15,376 nt of DNA from Candidatus Effluviviaceae Genus I sp. (GCA_016867725.1 VGIX01000039.1:1-15376), one strand, 5' to 3'. Shown: positions 1 to 7,457, counted from the first letter of the stretch. Made by a program: numbers and translations. Notes: generated by a model not told the origin, from the letters alone.

Positions 1-126
1 GGTGACAACGTGGAGATGGAGATCATGCTCCACACGCCGATCGCGATGGAGGAGGGGCTCAGGTTCGCGATCCGCGAGGGCGGCAGGACCGTCGGCGCAG
101 GCACCATCACCAAGATCATCGAGTAA
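1..126 (+). CDS. tuf: Elongation factor Tu, C-terminal end (partial)
   Basis: The first base of the window begins a codon, and 41 codons run to a TAA stop. The peptide contains [20 protein letters not shown] and ends in TKIIE, the signature end of EF-Tu domain 3, the beta-barrel that contacts aminoacyl-tRNA and EF-Ts. EF-Tu is the GTPase that delivers aminoacyl-tRNA to the ribosomal A site in the cytoplasm. The GTPase domain and the start lie before the window. The stop is only 11 nt before the S10 start, so the str operon probably reads straight into the S10 operon. Identity is clear; whether the genome has a second tuf copy cannot be seen. Confidence 0.97.
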   Translation, partial: GDNVEMEIMLHTPIAMEEGLRFAIREGGRTVGAGTITKIIE

Positions 127-137
127 GGAGGAAGGAA

Positions 138-449
<312 letters not shown>

Positions 450-501
450 GCGGGCGCTTGGATCGCCGCGCCGGGACCGGAGCGGTTCGAGGGAGACAAG
501 G

Positions 502-1128
502 ATGACGGGGATCATCGGAAAGAAGCTCGGGATGACGCGGATCTTCGACGAGAGCGGCACCTCGGTGTCCGTGACCGTGATCGAAGCCGGTCCGTGTCTC
601 GTCACCCGGGTCAAGACGAAGGAGCGCGACGGCTACGAGGCCGTGCAGCTCGGCTTCGGCCGCGGGCGCGCGAAGTCGCTCACGAAGCCCGTTCTCGGCC
701 AGTTCGCGAAGGCGAACGTGCCGCCGCAGGCGAAGCTCCGCGAGTTCCGCGTGGCCGAGCCGTCGCGGTTCGAGGTGGGGCAGGAGATCACGGTGGACAT
801 CTTCAAGCCCGGCGAGCGCGTGGACGTGACGGGCGTGTCCAAGGGGCGAGGCTTCCAGGGCGTCGTGAAGCGATACGGCCACCGCGGAGGCGACGAGGCG
901 CACGGCTGCATGTCGCACCGGGTCCCCGGGTCGCTCGGCCAGAGCGCGGCCCCCTCGCGCGTGTACAAGGGAAGGAAGCTGCCCGGCCGCATGGGCGGCG
1001 AACGCGTGACGGTGCGGTGCGTGAGGGTCGTCCAGGTGGACCCGGAGCAGAACGTGCTCCTGGTCCGCGGCGCGGTGCCGGGCGCGGCGAACGGGCTGGT
1101 GATCGTGAGGAAGTCGAGCGGGAAGTAG
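502..1128 (+). CDS. rplC: 50S ribosomal protein L3
   Basis: Protein of 208 residues, close to the E. coli L3 (209). The N-terminus [17 protein letters not shown] and the signature [20 protein letters not shown] (111-130) followed by HRVPGSLGQ (139-147) and [10 protein letters not shown] (156-165) are typical of L3. L3 is an early 23S rRNA-binding assembly protein whose long loop reaches the peptidyl transferase centre. In that loop E. coli has GQNQTPG, with a methylated Gln just before TPG; here the segment is GQSAAPS, so that Gln appears to be Ala. The start is ATG at 502 with a GGGAG at 491-495. Next gene is rplD after 41 nt. Confidence 0.98.
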   Translation: MTGIIGKKLGMTRIFDESGTSVSVTVIEAGPCLVTRVKTKERDGYEAVQLGFGRGRAKSLTKPVLGQFAKANVPPQAKLREFRVAEPSRFEVGQEITVDIFKPGERVDVTGVSKGRGFQGVVKRYGHRGGDEAHGCMSHRVPGSLGQSAAPSRVYKGRKLPGRMGGERVTVRCVRVVQVDPEQNVLLVRGAVPGAANGLVIVRKSSGK

Positions 1129-1169
1129 CGGCTGCGTCCGCGGCGCACACGAGTGAGGCGAGAGCGACG

Positions 1170-1802
1170 ATGGCACACACGATACCGATCCTGACACGGG
1201 CCGGCCAGACGAAGGGCGAGGTCACGCTCCCGGCGGGGCTCTTCGGCATCGAGCCGAACGAGCACGTGATGTACGAGGCCGTGCGGACGTACCTTGCGAA
1301 CCAGCGCGCCGGCACCGTCTCGAAGAAGACGAGGGCCGAGGTCGCCGGCGGCGGCAGGAAGCCTTGGCGGCAGAAGCACACCGGGCGCGCGCGCGCCGGC
1401 TCAAACACGGTGCCGCACTGGGTGGGAGGCGGCCTCGCGTTCGCCCCGAAGCCGCGCGACCACCGGATGAAGCTCCCGAAGAAGGTGAAGAGGCTCGCGC
1501 TTCGGTCGGCGCTGTCGTCGAAGGCGGCGGCGGGCGAGATCCGCGCGACCGAGGACATCGAGCTTGCGAAGGTGAGCACGAAGGACGTGGCCGCGATCCT
1601 GAAGGCCGCCGACGCCGGGGCGGGCAAGGTCCTCCTCGTCGTGCGCGCCGCCGACGAACGGCTGCTGATGTCGGCGCGGAACATCGCGAAGCTCATCGTT
1701 CTCGAGGCGAAGGAACTGACGACGTACCATCTGCTGTGGGCCGACCGGGTCGTGCTGACGGAGGGTGCGCTCAAGGCGGTGGAGGAGGTCTTCGGAGAAT
1801 GA
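1170..1802 (+). CDS. rplD: 50S ribosomal protein L4
   Basis: Protein of 210 residues (bacterial L4 is about 200-210). The hallmark loop GGGRKPWRQKHTGRARAGS spans residues 60-78, followed by HWVGGGLAFAPKPRDH and KKVKRLALRSALSSK (104-118). This extended loop lines the nascent peptide exit tunnel together with L22. L4 binds 23S rRNA early and, in gammaproteobacteria, also represses the S10 operon. The same frame is open far upstream, but codons before 1170 read as rplC in another frame, and homology begins at MAHTIPILTRAG. The Shine-Dalgarno match is weak (GAGG at 1155-1158). The TGA stop overlaps the rplW start by 4 nt (ATGA), which suggests translational coupling. Confidence 0.97.
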   Translation: MAHTIPILTRAGQTKGEVTLPAGLFGIEPNEHVMYEAVRTYLANQRAGTVSKKTRAEVAGGGRKPWRQKHTGRARAGSNTVPHWVGGGLAFAPKPRDHRMKLPKKVKRLALRSALSSKAAAGEIRATEDIELAKVSTKDVAAILKAADAGAGKVLLVVRAADERLLMSARNIAKLIVLEAKELTTYHLLWADRVVLTEGALKAVEEVFGE

Positions 1803-2092
1803 GCCGCGATCCAAGGGCGGTCATCCTCGAGCCGGTGGTGACCGAGAAGAGCACGCGCGAGCGCCAGGACAAGAACCAGGTCGCGTTCGTCGTCGCCCGG
1901 GACGCCACAAAGGTCGAGATACGGCACGCCGTCGAGAAGCTCTTCAACGTGGGCGTCACGGCCGTGCGCACCATGCACGTGACGGGCAAGATGAAGAGGA
2001 TGGGGCGCTTCCAGGGGCAGCGGGCGTCGTGGAAGAAGGCGATCGTTACGCTCAAGGAAGGCCAGAAGATCGAGTTCTTCGAGCACACGTAG
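1799..2092 (+). CDS. rplW: 50S ribosomal protein L23
   Basis: Protein of 97 residues, normal for L23. The N-terminal part [20 protein letters not shown] (11-30), then [18 protein letters not shown] (36-53) and [18 protein letters not shown] (78-95), matches the L23 family. L23 lies at the exit of the peptide tunnel and is the docking site of trigger factor and SRP; the Glu in TEKST (residue 16) aligns with the E. coli Glu used for trigger factor contact. The ATG lies inside the end of rplD (ATGA overlap), so ribosomes finishing L4 probably restart here. An upstream extension of the frame is only the shadow of rplD. Confidence 0.97.
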   Translation: MSRDPRAVILEPVVTEKSTRERQDKNQVAFVVARDATKVEIRHAVEKLFNVGVTAVRTMHVTGKMKRMGRFQGQRASWKKAIVTLKEGQKIEFFEHT

Positions 2093-2123
2093 TCACACTG
2101 GGCGTTCCGGGGGTTTGTTGATC

Positions 2124-2954
2124 ATGGCAGTCAAGAGGTTCAAGCCGACCACTCCGACCCTGCGGTACAAGACGGTCGCCTCCTTCAAGGAGGTCACGAA
2201 GACGAGACCCGAGCGGTCTCTCATCGAGCCTCTTCGGAAGACCGGCGGCCGGAACAACCAGGGGCGCAACACGGCGCGGCATCGGGGCGGCGGGCACAAG
2301 CGGATGTACCGGATCATCGACTTCCGCCGGGACAAGCGCGACATGGCGGCGAAGGTCGCGGCGATCGAGTACGACCCGAACCGGTCGGCGAGGATCGCTC
2401 TCCTCCACTACCAGGACGGGGAGAAGCGCTACATCCTCGCCCCCGACAAGCTCGAGATCGGCGAGACGGTCGTGGCGGGAGAGGGAGCGGAGGTGAAGTC
2501 GGGGAACGCGCTTCCCCTGAGGAGGATCCCGCTCGGCATGATGATCCACAACATCGAGCTCCGCCGCGGGCGCGGAGGCCAGATGGTGCGCAGCGCCGGC
2601 ACCGCCGCGCAGCTCATGGCGCGCGAGGGCAAGCACGCGCACATCCGCCTGCCGTCGGGCGAGGTGAGGCTCGTCGACTCCGAGTGCTACGCGACGCTCG
2701 GGCAGGTCGGCCACATCGAGCACGAGAGCGTCGTCATCGGCAAGGCCGGGCGGCACCGCTGGCTCGGACGGCGCCCGCACACGCGCGGCGTCGCGATGAA
2801 CCCCGTGGATCACCCGATGGGGGGCGGCGAGGGCAAGGCGTCGGGCGGCGGCCACCCCGTGTCGCCGTGGGGCCAGAAGAGCAAGGGACTCAAGACGCGC
2901 AAGCGCAAGAAGCGCTCGAACGCGATGATCGTTCAGCGCAGGAAGAAGAAGTGA
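2124..2954 (+). CDS. rplB: 50S ribosomal protein L2
   Basis: Protein of 276 residues when started at ATG 2124, which gives the classic N-terminus [14 protein letters not shown]. Two in-frame TTG codons just upstream (2115, 2118) are less likely. Family blocks are [20 protein letters not shown] (41-60), [14 protein letters not shown] (83-96), [14 protein letters not shown] (156-169) and [17 protein letters not shown] (221-237). L2 is a primary 23S rRNA-binding protein at the subunit interface, needed for peptidyl transferase assembly. The conserved His of NPVDH (H230; E. coli mature H229) is present, but the second His of DHPH is Met232. Only a weak ribosome site (GGGGG at 2109-2113) is visible. 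Gap of 31 nt after rplW. Confidence 0.98.
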   Translation: MAVKRFKPTTPTLRYKTVASFKEVTKTRPERSLIEPLRKTGGRNNQGRNTARHRGGGHKRMYRIIDFRRDKRDMAAKVAAIEYDPNRSARIALLHYQDGEKRYILAPDKLEIGETVVAGEGAEVKSGNALPLRRIPLGMMIHNIELRRGRGGQMVRSAGTAAQLMAREGKHAHIRLPSGEVRLVDSECYATLGQVGHIEHESVVIGKAGRHRWLGRRPHTRGVAMNPVDHPMGGGEGKASGGGHPVSPWGQKSKGLKTRKRKKRSNAMIVQRRKKK

Positions 2955-3009
2955 GACCGGGCCGCGAAGAAGGGTCCGGGCGCTTGAGCAAGGAAAGGGC
3001 AGGAGCAGG

Positions 3010-3303
3010 ATGAGCCGTTCGACGAAGAAGGGGCCCCACATCCACGAGCGCCTTCTCAAGAGGGTGCGAGCGATGGACCGCACGGGCGAGAAGCGCGTCA
3101 TCCAGACGTGGGCGCGCAGCTCGGTCATCCCACCGGACTTCGTGGGCCACACGATCGCGGTGCACAACGGCCACAAGTTCATCCCGGTGTATGTCACGGA
3201 GAACATGGTCGGGCACAAGCTGGGGGAGTTCGCCTTCACGAGGACGTTCAGGGCCCACCGGAGCCGCGAGGCCACGACGGCCGCGAAGAAGCCCGGCGAG
3301 TAG
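3010..3303 (+). CDS. rpsS: 30S ribosomal protein S19
   Basis: Protein of 97 residues. It begins [19 protein letters not shown] and contains [20 protein letters not shown] (33-52) and the signature [20 protein letters not shown] (55-74), followed by [10 protein letters not shown]19 forms a complex with S13 in the 30S head near the A and P sites and contacts the 50S bridge. The ATG at 3010 follows an AGGAG at 3001-3005 with 4 nt spacing. Gap of 55 nt after rplB and 75 nt before rplV. The short C-terminal tail (87-97) is Ala/Lys-rich, as is usual in the family. Confidence 0.98.
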   Translation: MSRSTKKGPHIHERLLKRVRAMDRTGEKRVIQTWARSSVIPPDFVGHTIAVHNGHKFIPVYVTENMVGHKLGEFAFTRTFRAHRSREATTAAKKPGE

Positions 3304-3309
3304 ACGCGC

Positions 3310-3349
3310 GGGCGACCCGCCGCCGAGGGGCTTTCGGGGGGCGGCGCCC
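3310..3349 (+). promoter_or_regulatory. Predicted GC hairpin in the rpsS-rplV gap
   Basis: In the 75-nt gap, GGGCG (3310-3314) can pair with CGCCC (3345-3349) and CCGCC (3320-3324) with GGCGG (3340-3344), leaving a 5-nt bulge and a 15-nt loop. An alternative is a continuous 7-bp stem, 3318-3324 with 3340-3346. No T-run follows, so it is not a standard intrinsic terminator. It could affect RNA processing or rplV translation; the role is unknown and chance pairing in GC-rich RNA is possible. Confidence 0.3.
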
Positions 3350-3378
3350 TCACGACGGAACACCGGAGAGCGAAGAGC

Positions 3379-3831
3379 ATGGAAGCGCGAGCAAGAGCAC
3401 GGTTCATCCGCATACCACCCAGGAAGGTGCGTCAGGTCGTGGACCTCATCCGCGGCAGGGACGTCGAGGAGTCCATGCAGACCCTGCACTTCCTGAAGCG
3501 CGCCGCGAGGATCCCCGTCGAGAAGACGCTCCGGTCGGCCGTCGCCAACGTGTTCAACACGAAGGAAGGCGCGGGCCTCGCGCCGAGCGACCTGTACGTC
3601 AGCGAGGCGTTCGTCGACGAGGGACCGGCGCTCAAGAGGTTCACGCCGGCTCCGATGGGGCGCGCGACCCCGATCAGGAAGAGAACGGCGCACATCACGA
3701 TCGTGGTGAGCCAGAAGGGCGGCGCGAAGGCGAAGGCGGGCGCGAAGGCGAAGCGCGGCGCGGCGCCGAAGGGTGGACGGACGAAGCCCGCGGGCAGAAA
3801 GCCGGCGGCGAAGGCGGCAACGAAGAAGTAG
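3379..3831 (+). CDS. rplV: 50S ribosomal protein L22 with a Lys/Ala-rich C-terminal tail
   Basis: Protein of 150 residues; the family core is about 110. The N-terminal core contains [20 protein letters not shown] (8-27), then [10 protein letters not shown] (51-60) and the C-terminal hairpin signature [20 protein letters not shown] (86-105), which lines the exit tunnel and is where macrolide-resistance changes occur in other bacteria. Residues 113-150 form a Lys/Ala/Gly-rich tail with repeats such as [18 protein letters not shown], probably disordered and rRNA-binding; such tails on L22 occur in several high-GC phyla. L22 binds 23S rRNA domains during early assembly. The ATG at 3379 has GGAGAG at 3365-3370. 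Only 13 nt separate it from rpsC. Confidence 0.97.
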   Translation: MEARARARFIRIPPRKVRQVVDLIRGRDVEESMQTLHFLKRAARIPVEKTLRSAVANVFNTKEGAGLAPSDLYVSEAFVDEGPALKRFTPAPMGRATPIRKRTAHITIVVSQKGGAKAKAGAKAKRGAAPKGGRTKPAGRKPAAKAATKK

Positions 3832-3833
3832 CC

Positions 3834-3839
3834 GGGAGG
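3834..3839 (+). promoter_or_regulatory. Ribosome binding site deciding the TTG start of rpsC
   Basis: GGGAGG lies 5 nt before the TTG at 3845. No ATG or GTG sits at a suitable place, and the family N-terminus [12 protein letters not shown] begins at the codon after this TTG. Upstream codons of the open frame are a shadow of rplV, so this site fixes the start. Confidence 0.75.
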
Positions 3840-3844
3840 GCGTC

Positions 3845-4813
3845 TTGGGTCAGAAAGCGCATCCAGTCGGTCTGAGGCTCGGCATCAACAGGACCTGGGA
3901 GTCCAGGTGGTTCGCCAAGAAGAACTACGCCGACCTCCTCAAGGAGGACCTCACGATCCGCCGGTACGTGAACGCGAAGCTGTCGCGCGCGGGCATCTCC
4001 GACGTCGTGATCGAGCGGAAGGCGAGCAAGGTGGTCGTCAACGTGCGCACGGCTCGGCCCGGGATCGTGATCGGGCGGAAGGGCATTGAGGTCGAGCGGC
4101 TCAACAAGGAGCTCGAGCACCTGACGAACAAGGACGTCCGCATCAACATCGAAGAGGTCAAGAAGGTCGAGCTCAACGCGCAGCTCGTCGCCGAGCACAT
4201 CGCGAAGCAGCTCGAGCAGCGCGTCGGCTTCCGCCGCGCCATGCGGAAGGCGGTCGAGTCGACGATGCGGATGGGCGCGCAGGGCATCAAGGTGCGCTGC
4301 GCGGGGCGGCTCGGCGGCGCCGAGATGGCCAGGGTCGCCGAACACCACGAGGGGCGCGTGCCGCTCCACACGCTCCGCGCCGACATCGACTTCGCGCGGG
4401 CGACCGCGATGACCACGCACGGCACCTGCGGCGTCAAGGTGTGGATCTTCAAGGGCGAGCGGATCGGGAAGGTCCGCGAGGGTGAGGAAGGCGGGCGCGG
4501 GCTCGACGAACGGCGTCCCGGGTTCGACCGCTACGAGGACGAGGATCGCGGGCGCCGCGGCCGCGGCCCGGGTGGGCCGGAGGGCGGCCGTGATGCGGGG
4601 CAGAGGGGCGGCCGGCCGGGAGGCAGAGGCGGCAGGCCCGGTGGCGGCGGTCGGCCGGGCGGCGGCGGCAGGCCGGGCGGCGGTGGCAGGCCGGGTGGCG
4701 GCAGGCCCGGCGGCGGCCCGAGGCACAGGTCCTCGGGCGGACCCGGAGGACAGGACAGACGGGGCGGCCCGGGGCCCGGTGGCAGAAGCGGGGGACCGGG
4801 GCAGCGCGGCTAG
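3845..4813 (+). CDS. rpsC: 30S ribosomal protein S3 with a long Gly/Arg/Pro repeat tail
   Basis: Protein of 322 residues from a TTG start; usual S3 is about 210-240. The core (1-210) is standard: [20 protein letters not shown] (2-21), a KH domain with the GRKG loop (77-80) in [14 protein letters not shown], and the C-terminal domain [17 protein letters not shown] (147-163) to [13 protein letters not shown] (193-205). S3 sits in the 30S head at the mRNA entry channel and, with S4 and S5, gives the ribosome its mRNA helicase activity. Residues 211-322 are an added low-complexity tail with an acidic/basic linker ([16 protein letters not shown]) and repeated RPGGGG units, likely disordered and RNA-binding (inference). 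The tail keeps frame and codon bias and ends at a TAG, so it is real coding sequence. Gap of 13 nt from rplV. Confidence 0.96.
   Translation: MGQKAHPVGLRLGINRTWESRWFAKKNYADLLKEDLTIRRYVNAKLSRAGISDVVIERKASKVVVNVRTARPGIVIGRKGIEVERLNKELEHLTNKDVRINIEEVKKVELNAQLVAEHIAKQLEQRVGFRRAMRKAVESTMRMGAQGIKVRCAGRLGGAEMARVAEHHEGRVPLHTLRADIDFARATAMTTHGTCGVKVWIFKGERIGKVREGEEGGRGLDERRPGFDRYEDEDRGRRGRGPGGPEGGRDAGQRGGRPGGRGGRPGGGGRPGGGGRPGGGGRPGGGRPGGGPRHRSSGGPGGQDRRGGPGPGGRSGGPGQRG
4613..4717 (+). repeat. In-frame repeats encoding RPGGGG-like units in rpsC
   Basis: About six tandem copies of an 18-21 nt unit encode [13 protein letters not shown] (three times), RPGGG and RPGGGP, residues 257-291 of S3. Codons vary between copies (AGG/CGG for Arg, GGC/GGT/GGG for Gly), so the peptide pattern is better kept than the DNA. 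Such tracts often change copy number between strains by slippage. Confidence 0.85.
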
Positions 4814-4853
4814 GCCCGGCACGGAGACGCACGGACGCTGAGGGGCGGATGTC

Positions 4854-5264
4854 ATGCTCGAACCGAAGAGGTCGAAGTACAGAAAGCAGATGAAGGGCCG
4901 GCTCACCGGCGCCACGAAGGGCGCGGGGAAGCTCGACTTCGGCGAGTACGGACTTCTCGCCGTGGAGCCTGGCTGGGTGACCGCGCGCCAGATCGAGGCG
5001 GCGAGGATCGCGATCACGAGGCACATGCAGCGTCGGGGCAAGCTCTGGTTCAGGATCTTCCCCGACAAGCCCCGGACGAAGAAGCCGGCGGAGACGAGGA
5101 TGGGGAAGGGCAAGGGGCCGCTCGACCACTGGGTGGCGGTGGTGAAGCCCGGGCGGGTCATCTGCGAGGTCGAGGGAGTGACCGAGCAGATCGCGCGCGA
5201 GTGCCTTTCGCTCGCGAGCCACAAGTTGCCCATCAAGACCAGGTTCATGTCGAGGGAGACGTAG
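4854..5264 (+). CDS. rplP: 50S ribosomal protein L16
   Basis: Protein of 136 residues, the normal L16 length. It begins [19 protein letters not shown] and carries [20 protein letters not shown] (29-48), [20 protein letters not shown] (50-69) and [20 protein letters not shown] (82-101), the two classical L16 signatures. L16 organises the A-site tRNA pocket of the 50S subunit and is a late assembly protein. Arg82 is the equivalent of the E. coli arginine that is hydroxylated; whether this host has the hydroxylase is unknown. The ATG has GAGGGG at 4840-4845 with 8 nt spacing. It lies 40 nt after the rpsC stop and 19 nt before rpmC. Confidence 0.98.
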   Translation: MLEPKRSKYRKQMKGRLTGATKGAGKLDFGEYGLLAVEPGWVTARQIEAARIAITRHMQRRGKLWFRIFPDKPRTKKPAETRMGKGKGPLDHWVAVVKPGRVICEVEGVTEQIARECLSLASHKLPIKTRFMSRET

Positions 5265-5283
5265 TCCGGAAGGAGACACGGCC

Positions 5284-5502
5284 GTGAAGGTGAAGGAGCT
5301 GAGGACCCTGACCCGGGACGAGCTCGCGCTGCGTCTGCGCGACGCCCGCGAGGAGATGTTCAACCTCAGGTTCCAGCAGAAGACCGGGCAGCTCCAGAAC
5401 GCGGTCCGGATCCGTGAGGTCCGGAAGGACATCGCAAGGCTCATGACGCTCCTCAAGGAGGGCGAGCCCAAGGCGGCCGCCCCCGGGCAGGAGACGAAGT
5501 AG
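5284..5502 (+). CDS. rpmC: 50S ribosomal protein L29
   Basis: Protein of 72 residues; L29 is usually 60-75. [20 protein letters not shown] followed by [20 protein letters not shown] (23-42) and [15 protein letters not shown] gives the helical hairpin typical of L29. It lies at the exit tunnel beside L23 and helps form the SRP and trigger factor contact area. The start is GTG at 5284 with a good AAGGAG at 5270-5275, 8 nt before. A short Lys/Ala/Pro tail (59-72) follows the second helix. Placement between L16 and S17 is canonical. Confidence 0.96.
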   Translation: MKVKELRTLTRDELALRLRDAREEMFNLRFQQKTGQLQNAVRIREVRKDIARLMTLLKEGEPKAAAPGQETK

Positions 5503-5535
5503 CGCCGGAAGCCAGACCGATCGGAGCGAGGACGT

Positions 5536-5802
5536 ATGACCGAGACTGCGAAGCGAGGCCGCCGCAAGGAGCGCGTCGGCACAGTGGTGAGCGACAAGAT
5601 GAACAAGACCGCGGTCGTCGCGGTCACCCGGCTCGTCCGCCATGCCCGCTACGGCAGGTTCGTGAAGCGGACGACCAAGTTCAAAGTTCACGACGAGAAG
5701 AACGAGTGCCGCGTGGGCGATACCGTTCGCATCGCGGAGACGAGGCCGCTGAGCAAGGACAAGCGGTGGCGCCTTCTCGAGGTCGTGAGTCGAGCGGAGT
5801 AG
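5536..5802 (+). CDS. rpsQ: 30S ribosomal protein S17
   Basis: Protein of 88 residues, normal for bacterial S17. The OB-fold core reads [20 protein letters not shown] (13-32), [20 protein letters not shown] (41-60) and [18 protein letters not shown] (61-78); the last is the S17 signature. S17 is a primary binder of the 16S rRNA 5' domain and is needed for early 30S assembly. The N-terminus is extended by about ten mostly basic residues. The ATG at 5536 has GAGG at 5528-5531 with 4 nt spacing, a close but usable site. It ends the S10 operon part and is 28 nt before rplN. Confidence 0.98.
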   Translation: MTETAKRGRRKERVGTVVSDKMNKTAVVAVTRLVRHARYGRFVKRTTKFKVHDEKNECRVGDTVRIAETRPLSKDKRWRLLEVVSRAE

Positions 5803-5830
5803 CCGGCCCCAGCGACGGAAGAGGACAGCG

Positions 5831-6199
5831 ATGATCCAGGAGTACACACTACTCAAGGTGGCGGACAACTCCGGAGCCAAGGAAGTGCGGTGCTTCAAGG
5901 TGCTGGGCGGCTCCAAGAGGCGTTACGCGACGGTCGGCGACATCGTCGTGGCGAGCGTCAGATCGGCGCTGCCGGGCGGGACGGTCAAGAAGAAGCAGGT
6001 CGTGCGGGCGGTGGTGGTGCGGACGAGGAAAGAGGTCCGGCGAAAGGACGGAACGTACATCCGTTTCGACGACAACGCCGCGGTCCTCATCAACCCCCAG
6101 AACGAGCCGGTCGGGACGAGGATCTTCGGTCCCGTGGCGAGAGAGCTCCGGGAGAGGAAGTTCATGAAGATCATCTCCCTGGCTCCCGAGGTGCTCTAG
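5831..6199 (+). CDS. rplN: 50S ribosomal protein L14
   Basis: Protein of exactly 122 residues, the invariant bacterial length. It starts [20 protein letters not shown] and includes the signature [20 protein letters not shown] (36-55), then [20 protein letters not shown] (60-79) and [20 protein letters not shown] (79-98). L14 lies at the subunit interface, forms bridges to 16S helix 14, and is the binding site of the silencing factor RsfS. First gene of the spc operon part. The ATG at 5831 has GAGGA at 5821-5825, 5 nt before. Nothing unusual. Confidence 0.99.
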   Translation: MIQEYTLLKVADNSGAKEVRCFKVLGGSKRRYATVGDIVVASVRSALPGGTVKKKQVVRAVVVRTRKEVRRKDGTYIRFDDNAAVLINPQNEPVGTRIFGPVARELRERKFMKIISLAPEVL

Positions 6200-6236
6200 C
6201 TGTCGACCGTCCGCGAGGGCGGCGAGAGGTATCGAG

Positions 6237-6554
6237 ATGCGCATAGCGAAGAACGACACGGTCGAGGTCATCGCGGGCAACGACCGGGGGAAGCGCGGGA
6301 AGGTCCTCAAGGTCTTCCCGGAGACGAACCGCGTGCTCGTGGAAGGCGTGAACTTCGTCCACAGGCACACGCGTCCGCGGCGGCAGGGGGACCAGGGCGG
6401 CATCATCGAGAAGGAGGCGCCCCTGAACGCCTCGAACGTGCTGCTCGTGTGCACGAAGTGCAACGGCGGCGTGCGCGTTCGCACGAAGGTCCTCACGGAC
6501 AAGAGCAAGGCGCGCGTCTGCACGAAGTGCGGCGAGATGATCGAGCGCAGGTAG
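6237..6554 (+). CDS. rplX: 50S ribosomal protein L24, zinc-ribbon form
   Basis: Protein of 105 residues. The KOW motif region NDTVEVIAGNDRGKRGKVLK (6-25) and NRVLVEGVNFVHRHTRP (31-47) are typical, followed by QGGIIEKEAPLNASNVLL. The C-terminal part holds four cysteines as C72-x2-C75 and C95-x2-C98, a zinc-ribbon version seen in many bacterial phyla such as Thermus; E. coli L24 lacks these cysteines. L24 is one of the initiators of 50S assembly and sits near the tunnel exit. The ATG at 6237 has GAGAGG at 6224-6229 with 7 nt spacing. The 53-nt gap after it has two hairpins. Confidence 0.97.
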   Translation: MRIAKNDTVEVIAGNDRGKRGKVLKVFPETNRVLVEGVNFVHRHTRPRRQGDQGGIIEKEAPLNASNVLLVCTKCNGGVRVRTKVLTDKSKARVCTKCGEMIERR

Positions 6555-6558
6555 CGGT

Positions 6559-6592
6559 CCTCGCGGGACGCCCGCGGGGCCGGTGAACCCGG
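6559..6592 (+). promoter_or_regulatory. Two tandem predicted hairpins before rplE
   Basis: Bases 6559-6567 pair with 6571-6579 (9 bp, one U-G) around a 3-nt loop, followed at once by CCGG (6580-6583) with CCGG (6589-6592) around TGAAC. The rplE ribosome site AAGGAA (6594-6599) comes directly after. In E. coli the S8 repressor binds spc mRNA around the rplE start, so a feedback element is conceivable at this place, but I see no convincing copy of the S8 core in 16S helix 21. No T-run, so no terminator. Confidence 0.35.
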
Positions 6593-6607
6593 CAAGGAAA
6601 GCGACAC

Positions 6608-7153
6608 ATGGCGACAGCGCGACTCACTGAGAAGTACCGAGAGGAGGTCGTGCCCGGGCTGATGAAGCGCTTCGGGTACCGGAACCCCATGATGGTCCCG
6701 CGCCTCTCGAAGGTCGTCATCAACATCGGCCTCTCCGAGGCCAAGGACGACATCAAGATCCTCGAGGGCGCGATGAAGGAACTCGCGGCCATCGCGGGGC
6801 AGAAGCCGAAGATCACGCGATCGAAGAAGTCCATCGCGAACTTCAAGCTCCGCGCCGGCCAGCCGATCGGCTGCAAGGTGACGCTCCGAGGGAACCGCAT
6901 GTACGAGTTCCTCGACCGCTTCATCACGCTTGCGGCGCCGCGCATGCGGGACTTCCGCGGCCTTCCGAGCGACTCGTTCGACGGCCGCGGCAACTACACG
7001 TTCGGGCTCGAGGAGCAGATGGTGTTCCCCGAGATCGACTACGACAAGGTGGAGATGGTCAAGGGCATGGACGTCACGATCGTGACCACGGCGGACGTGG
7101 ACGAGGAGGCGTTCGAGCTTCTCAAGCTCATGGGCATGCCTTTCAGGCGATAG
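6608..7153 (+). CDS. rplE: 50S ribosomal protein L5
   Basis: Protein of 181 residues (E. coli 179). It begins [20 protein letters not shown] and contains the signature segment [16 protein letters not shown] (30-45), then [20 protein letters not shown] (65-84), [19 protein letters not shown] (87-105) and [20 protein letters not shown] (124-143). L5 binds 5S rRNA with L18, and its loop touches the P-site tRNA and the 30S head. The start ATG at 6608 has AAGGAA at 6594-6599, 8 nt before. In E. coli this start is the S8-controlled point of the spc operon. The next gene is rpsZ after 30 nt. Confidence 0.99.
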   Translation: MATARLTEKYREEVVPGLMKRFGYRNPMMVPRLSKVVINIGLSEAKDDIKILEGAMKELAAIAGQKPKITRSKKSIANFKLRAGQPIGCKVTLRGNRMYEFLDRFITLAAPRMRDFRGLPSDSFDGRGNYTFGLEEQMVFPEIDYDKVEMVKGMDVTIVTTADVDEEAFELLKLMGMPFRR

Positions 7154-7183
7154 CGGCCCGGTCGGGCGAAGGGGTGTGACGAG

Positions 7184-7369
7184 TTGGCGAAGAAGTCGTG
7201 GATGGTGAAGCAGCAGGCGAAGCCGAAGTTCTCGAGCCGCAGGTACAATCGCTGCCATCGGTGCGGCAGGTCGCGCGGGTTCATCGGGGACTTCGGCCTG
7301 TGCCGCATCTGTTTCCGTGATCTGGCTCTCAAGGGACAGATCCCGGGCGTGGTGAAGGCCAGCTGGTAG
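7184..7369 (+). CDS. rpsZ: 30S ribosomal protein S14, type Z (zinc-binding)
   Basis: Protein of 61 residues, the length of the short zinc-binding S14 (also called rpsN type Z). It starts from TTG with GGGGTG at 7171-7176, 7 nt before, giving the family N-terminus [19 protein letters not shown]. Zinc ligands C24-x2-C27 and C40-x2-C43 are all present in [20 protein letters not shown], and the end [12 protein letters not shown] is diagnostic. The segment before FGLC reads GD where most relatives have a basic RK pair. S14 is a late 30S head protein next to S3 and S10. Located between rplE and rpsH as in the ancestral order. Confidence 0.97.
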   Translation: MAKKSWMVKQQAKPKFSSRRYNRCHRCGRSRGFIGDFGLCRICFRDLALKGQIPGVVKASW

Positions 7370-7397
7370 CGGTTCGCCGCGGGCCCGATGCGGTGGC

Positions 7398-7427
7398 GGA
7401 GCTCGAAGCCCGACGCTTCGGGGCTCC
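7398..7427 (+). promoter_or_regulatory. Predicted hairpin in the rpsZ-rpsH gap
   Basis: In the 88-nt gap (7370-7457), the longest in the window, GGAGC (7398-7402) pairs with GCTCC (7423-7427), a T-G wobble follows, and CGAAGC (7404-7409) pairs with GCTTCG (7415-7420) around a CCGAC loop; one G is bulged. This 12-bp helix has mixed sequence, so it is less likely to be a by-product of pure G/C tracts. No T-run follows. Possible roles are an RNA processing or stability element, or a site controlling rpsH. Confidence 0.4.
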
Positions 7428-7457
7428 CTCGATCAGGAAGCAGGGAGACACTGGACC

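Noticed and set aside
594-1169. Upstream extension of the rplD frame to 594
   Set aside because: It overlaps rplC in another frame and gives an Arg-rich sequence without homology; L4 begins at 1170.
803-2086. A 427-codon minus-strand frame over rplC, rplD and rplW
   Set aside because: It is a shadow of three well-supported genes with no family resemblance.
4613-4717. Regular short repeats that could suggest a CRISPR array or intergenic repeat
   Set aside because: They are in frame within rpsC, have no unique spacers, and encode a regular RPGGGG peptide.
3695-5248. A 517-codon minus-strand frame over rpsC and rplP, rich in Ala/Pro
   Set aside because: It arises from the complement of the GC-rich S3 tail and the neighbouring genes; no domain or ribosome site supports it.
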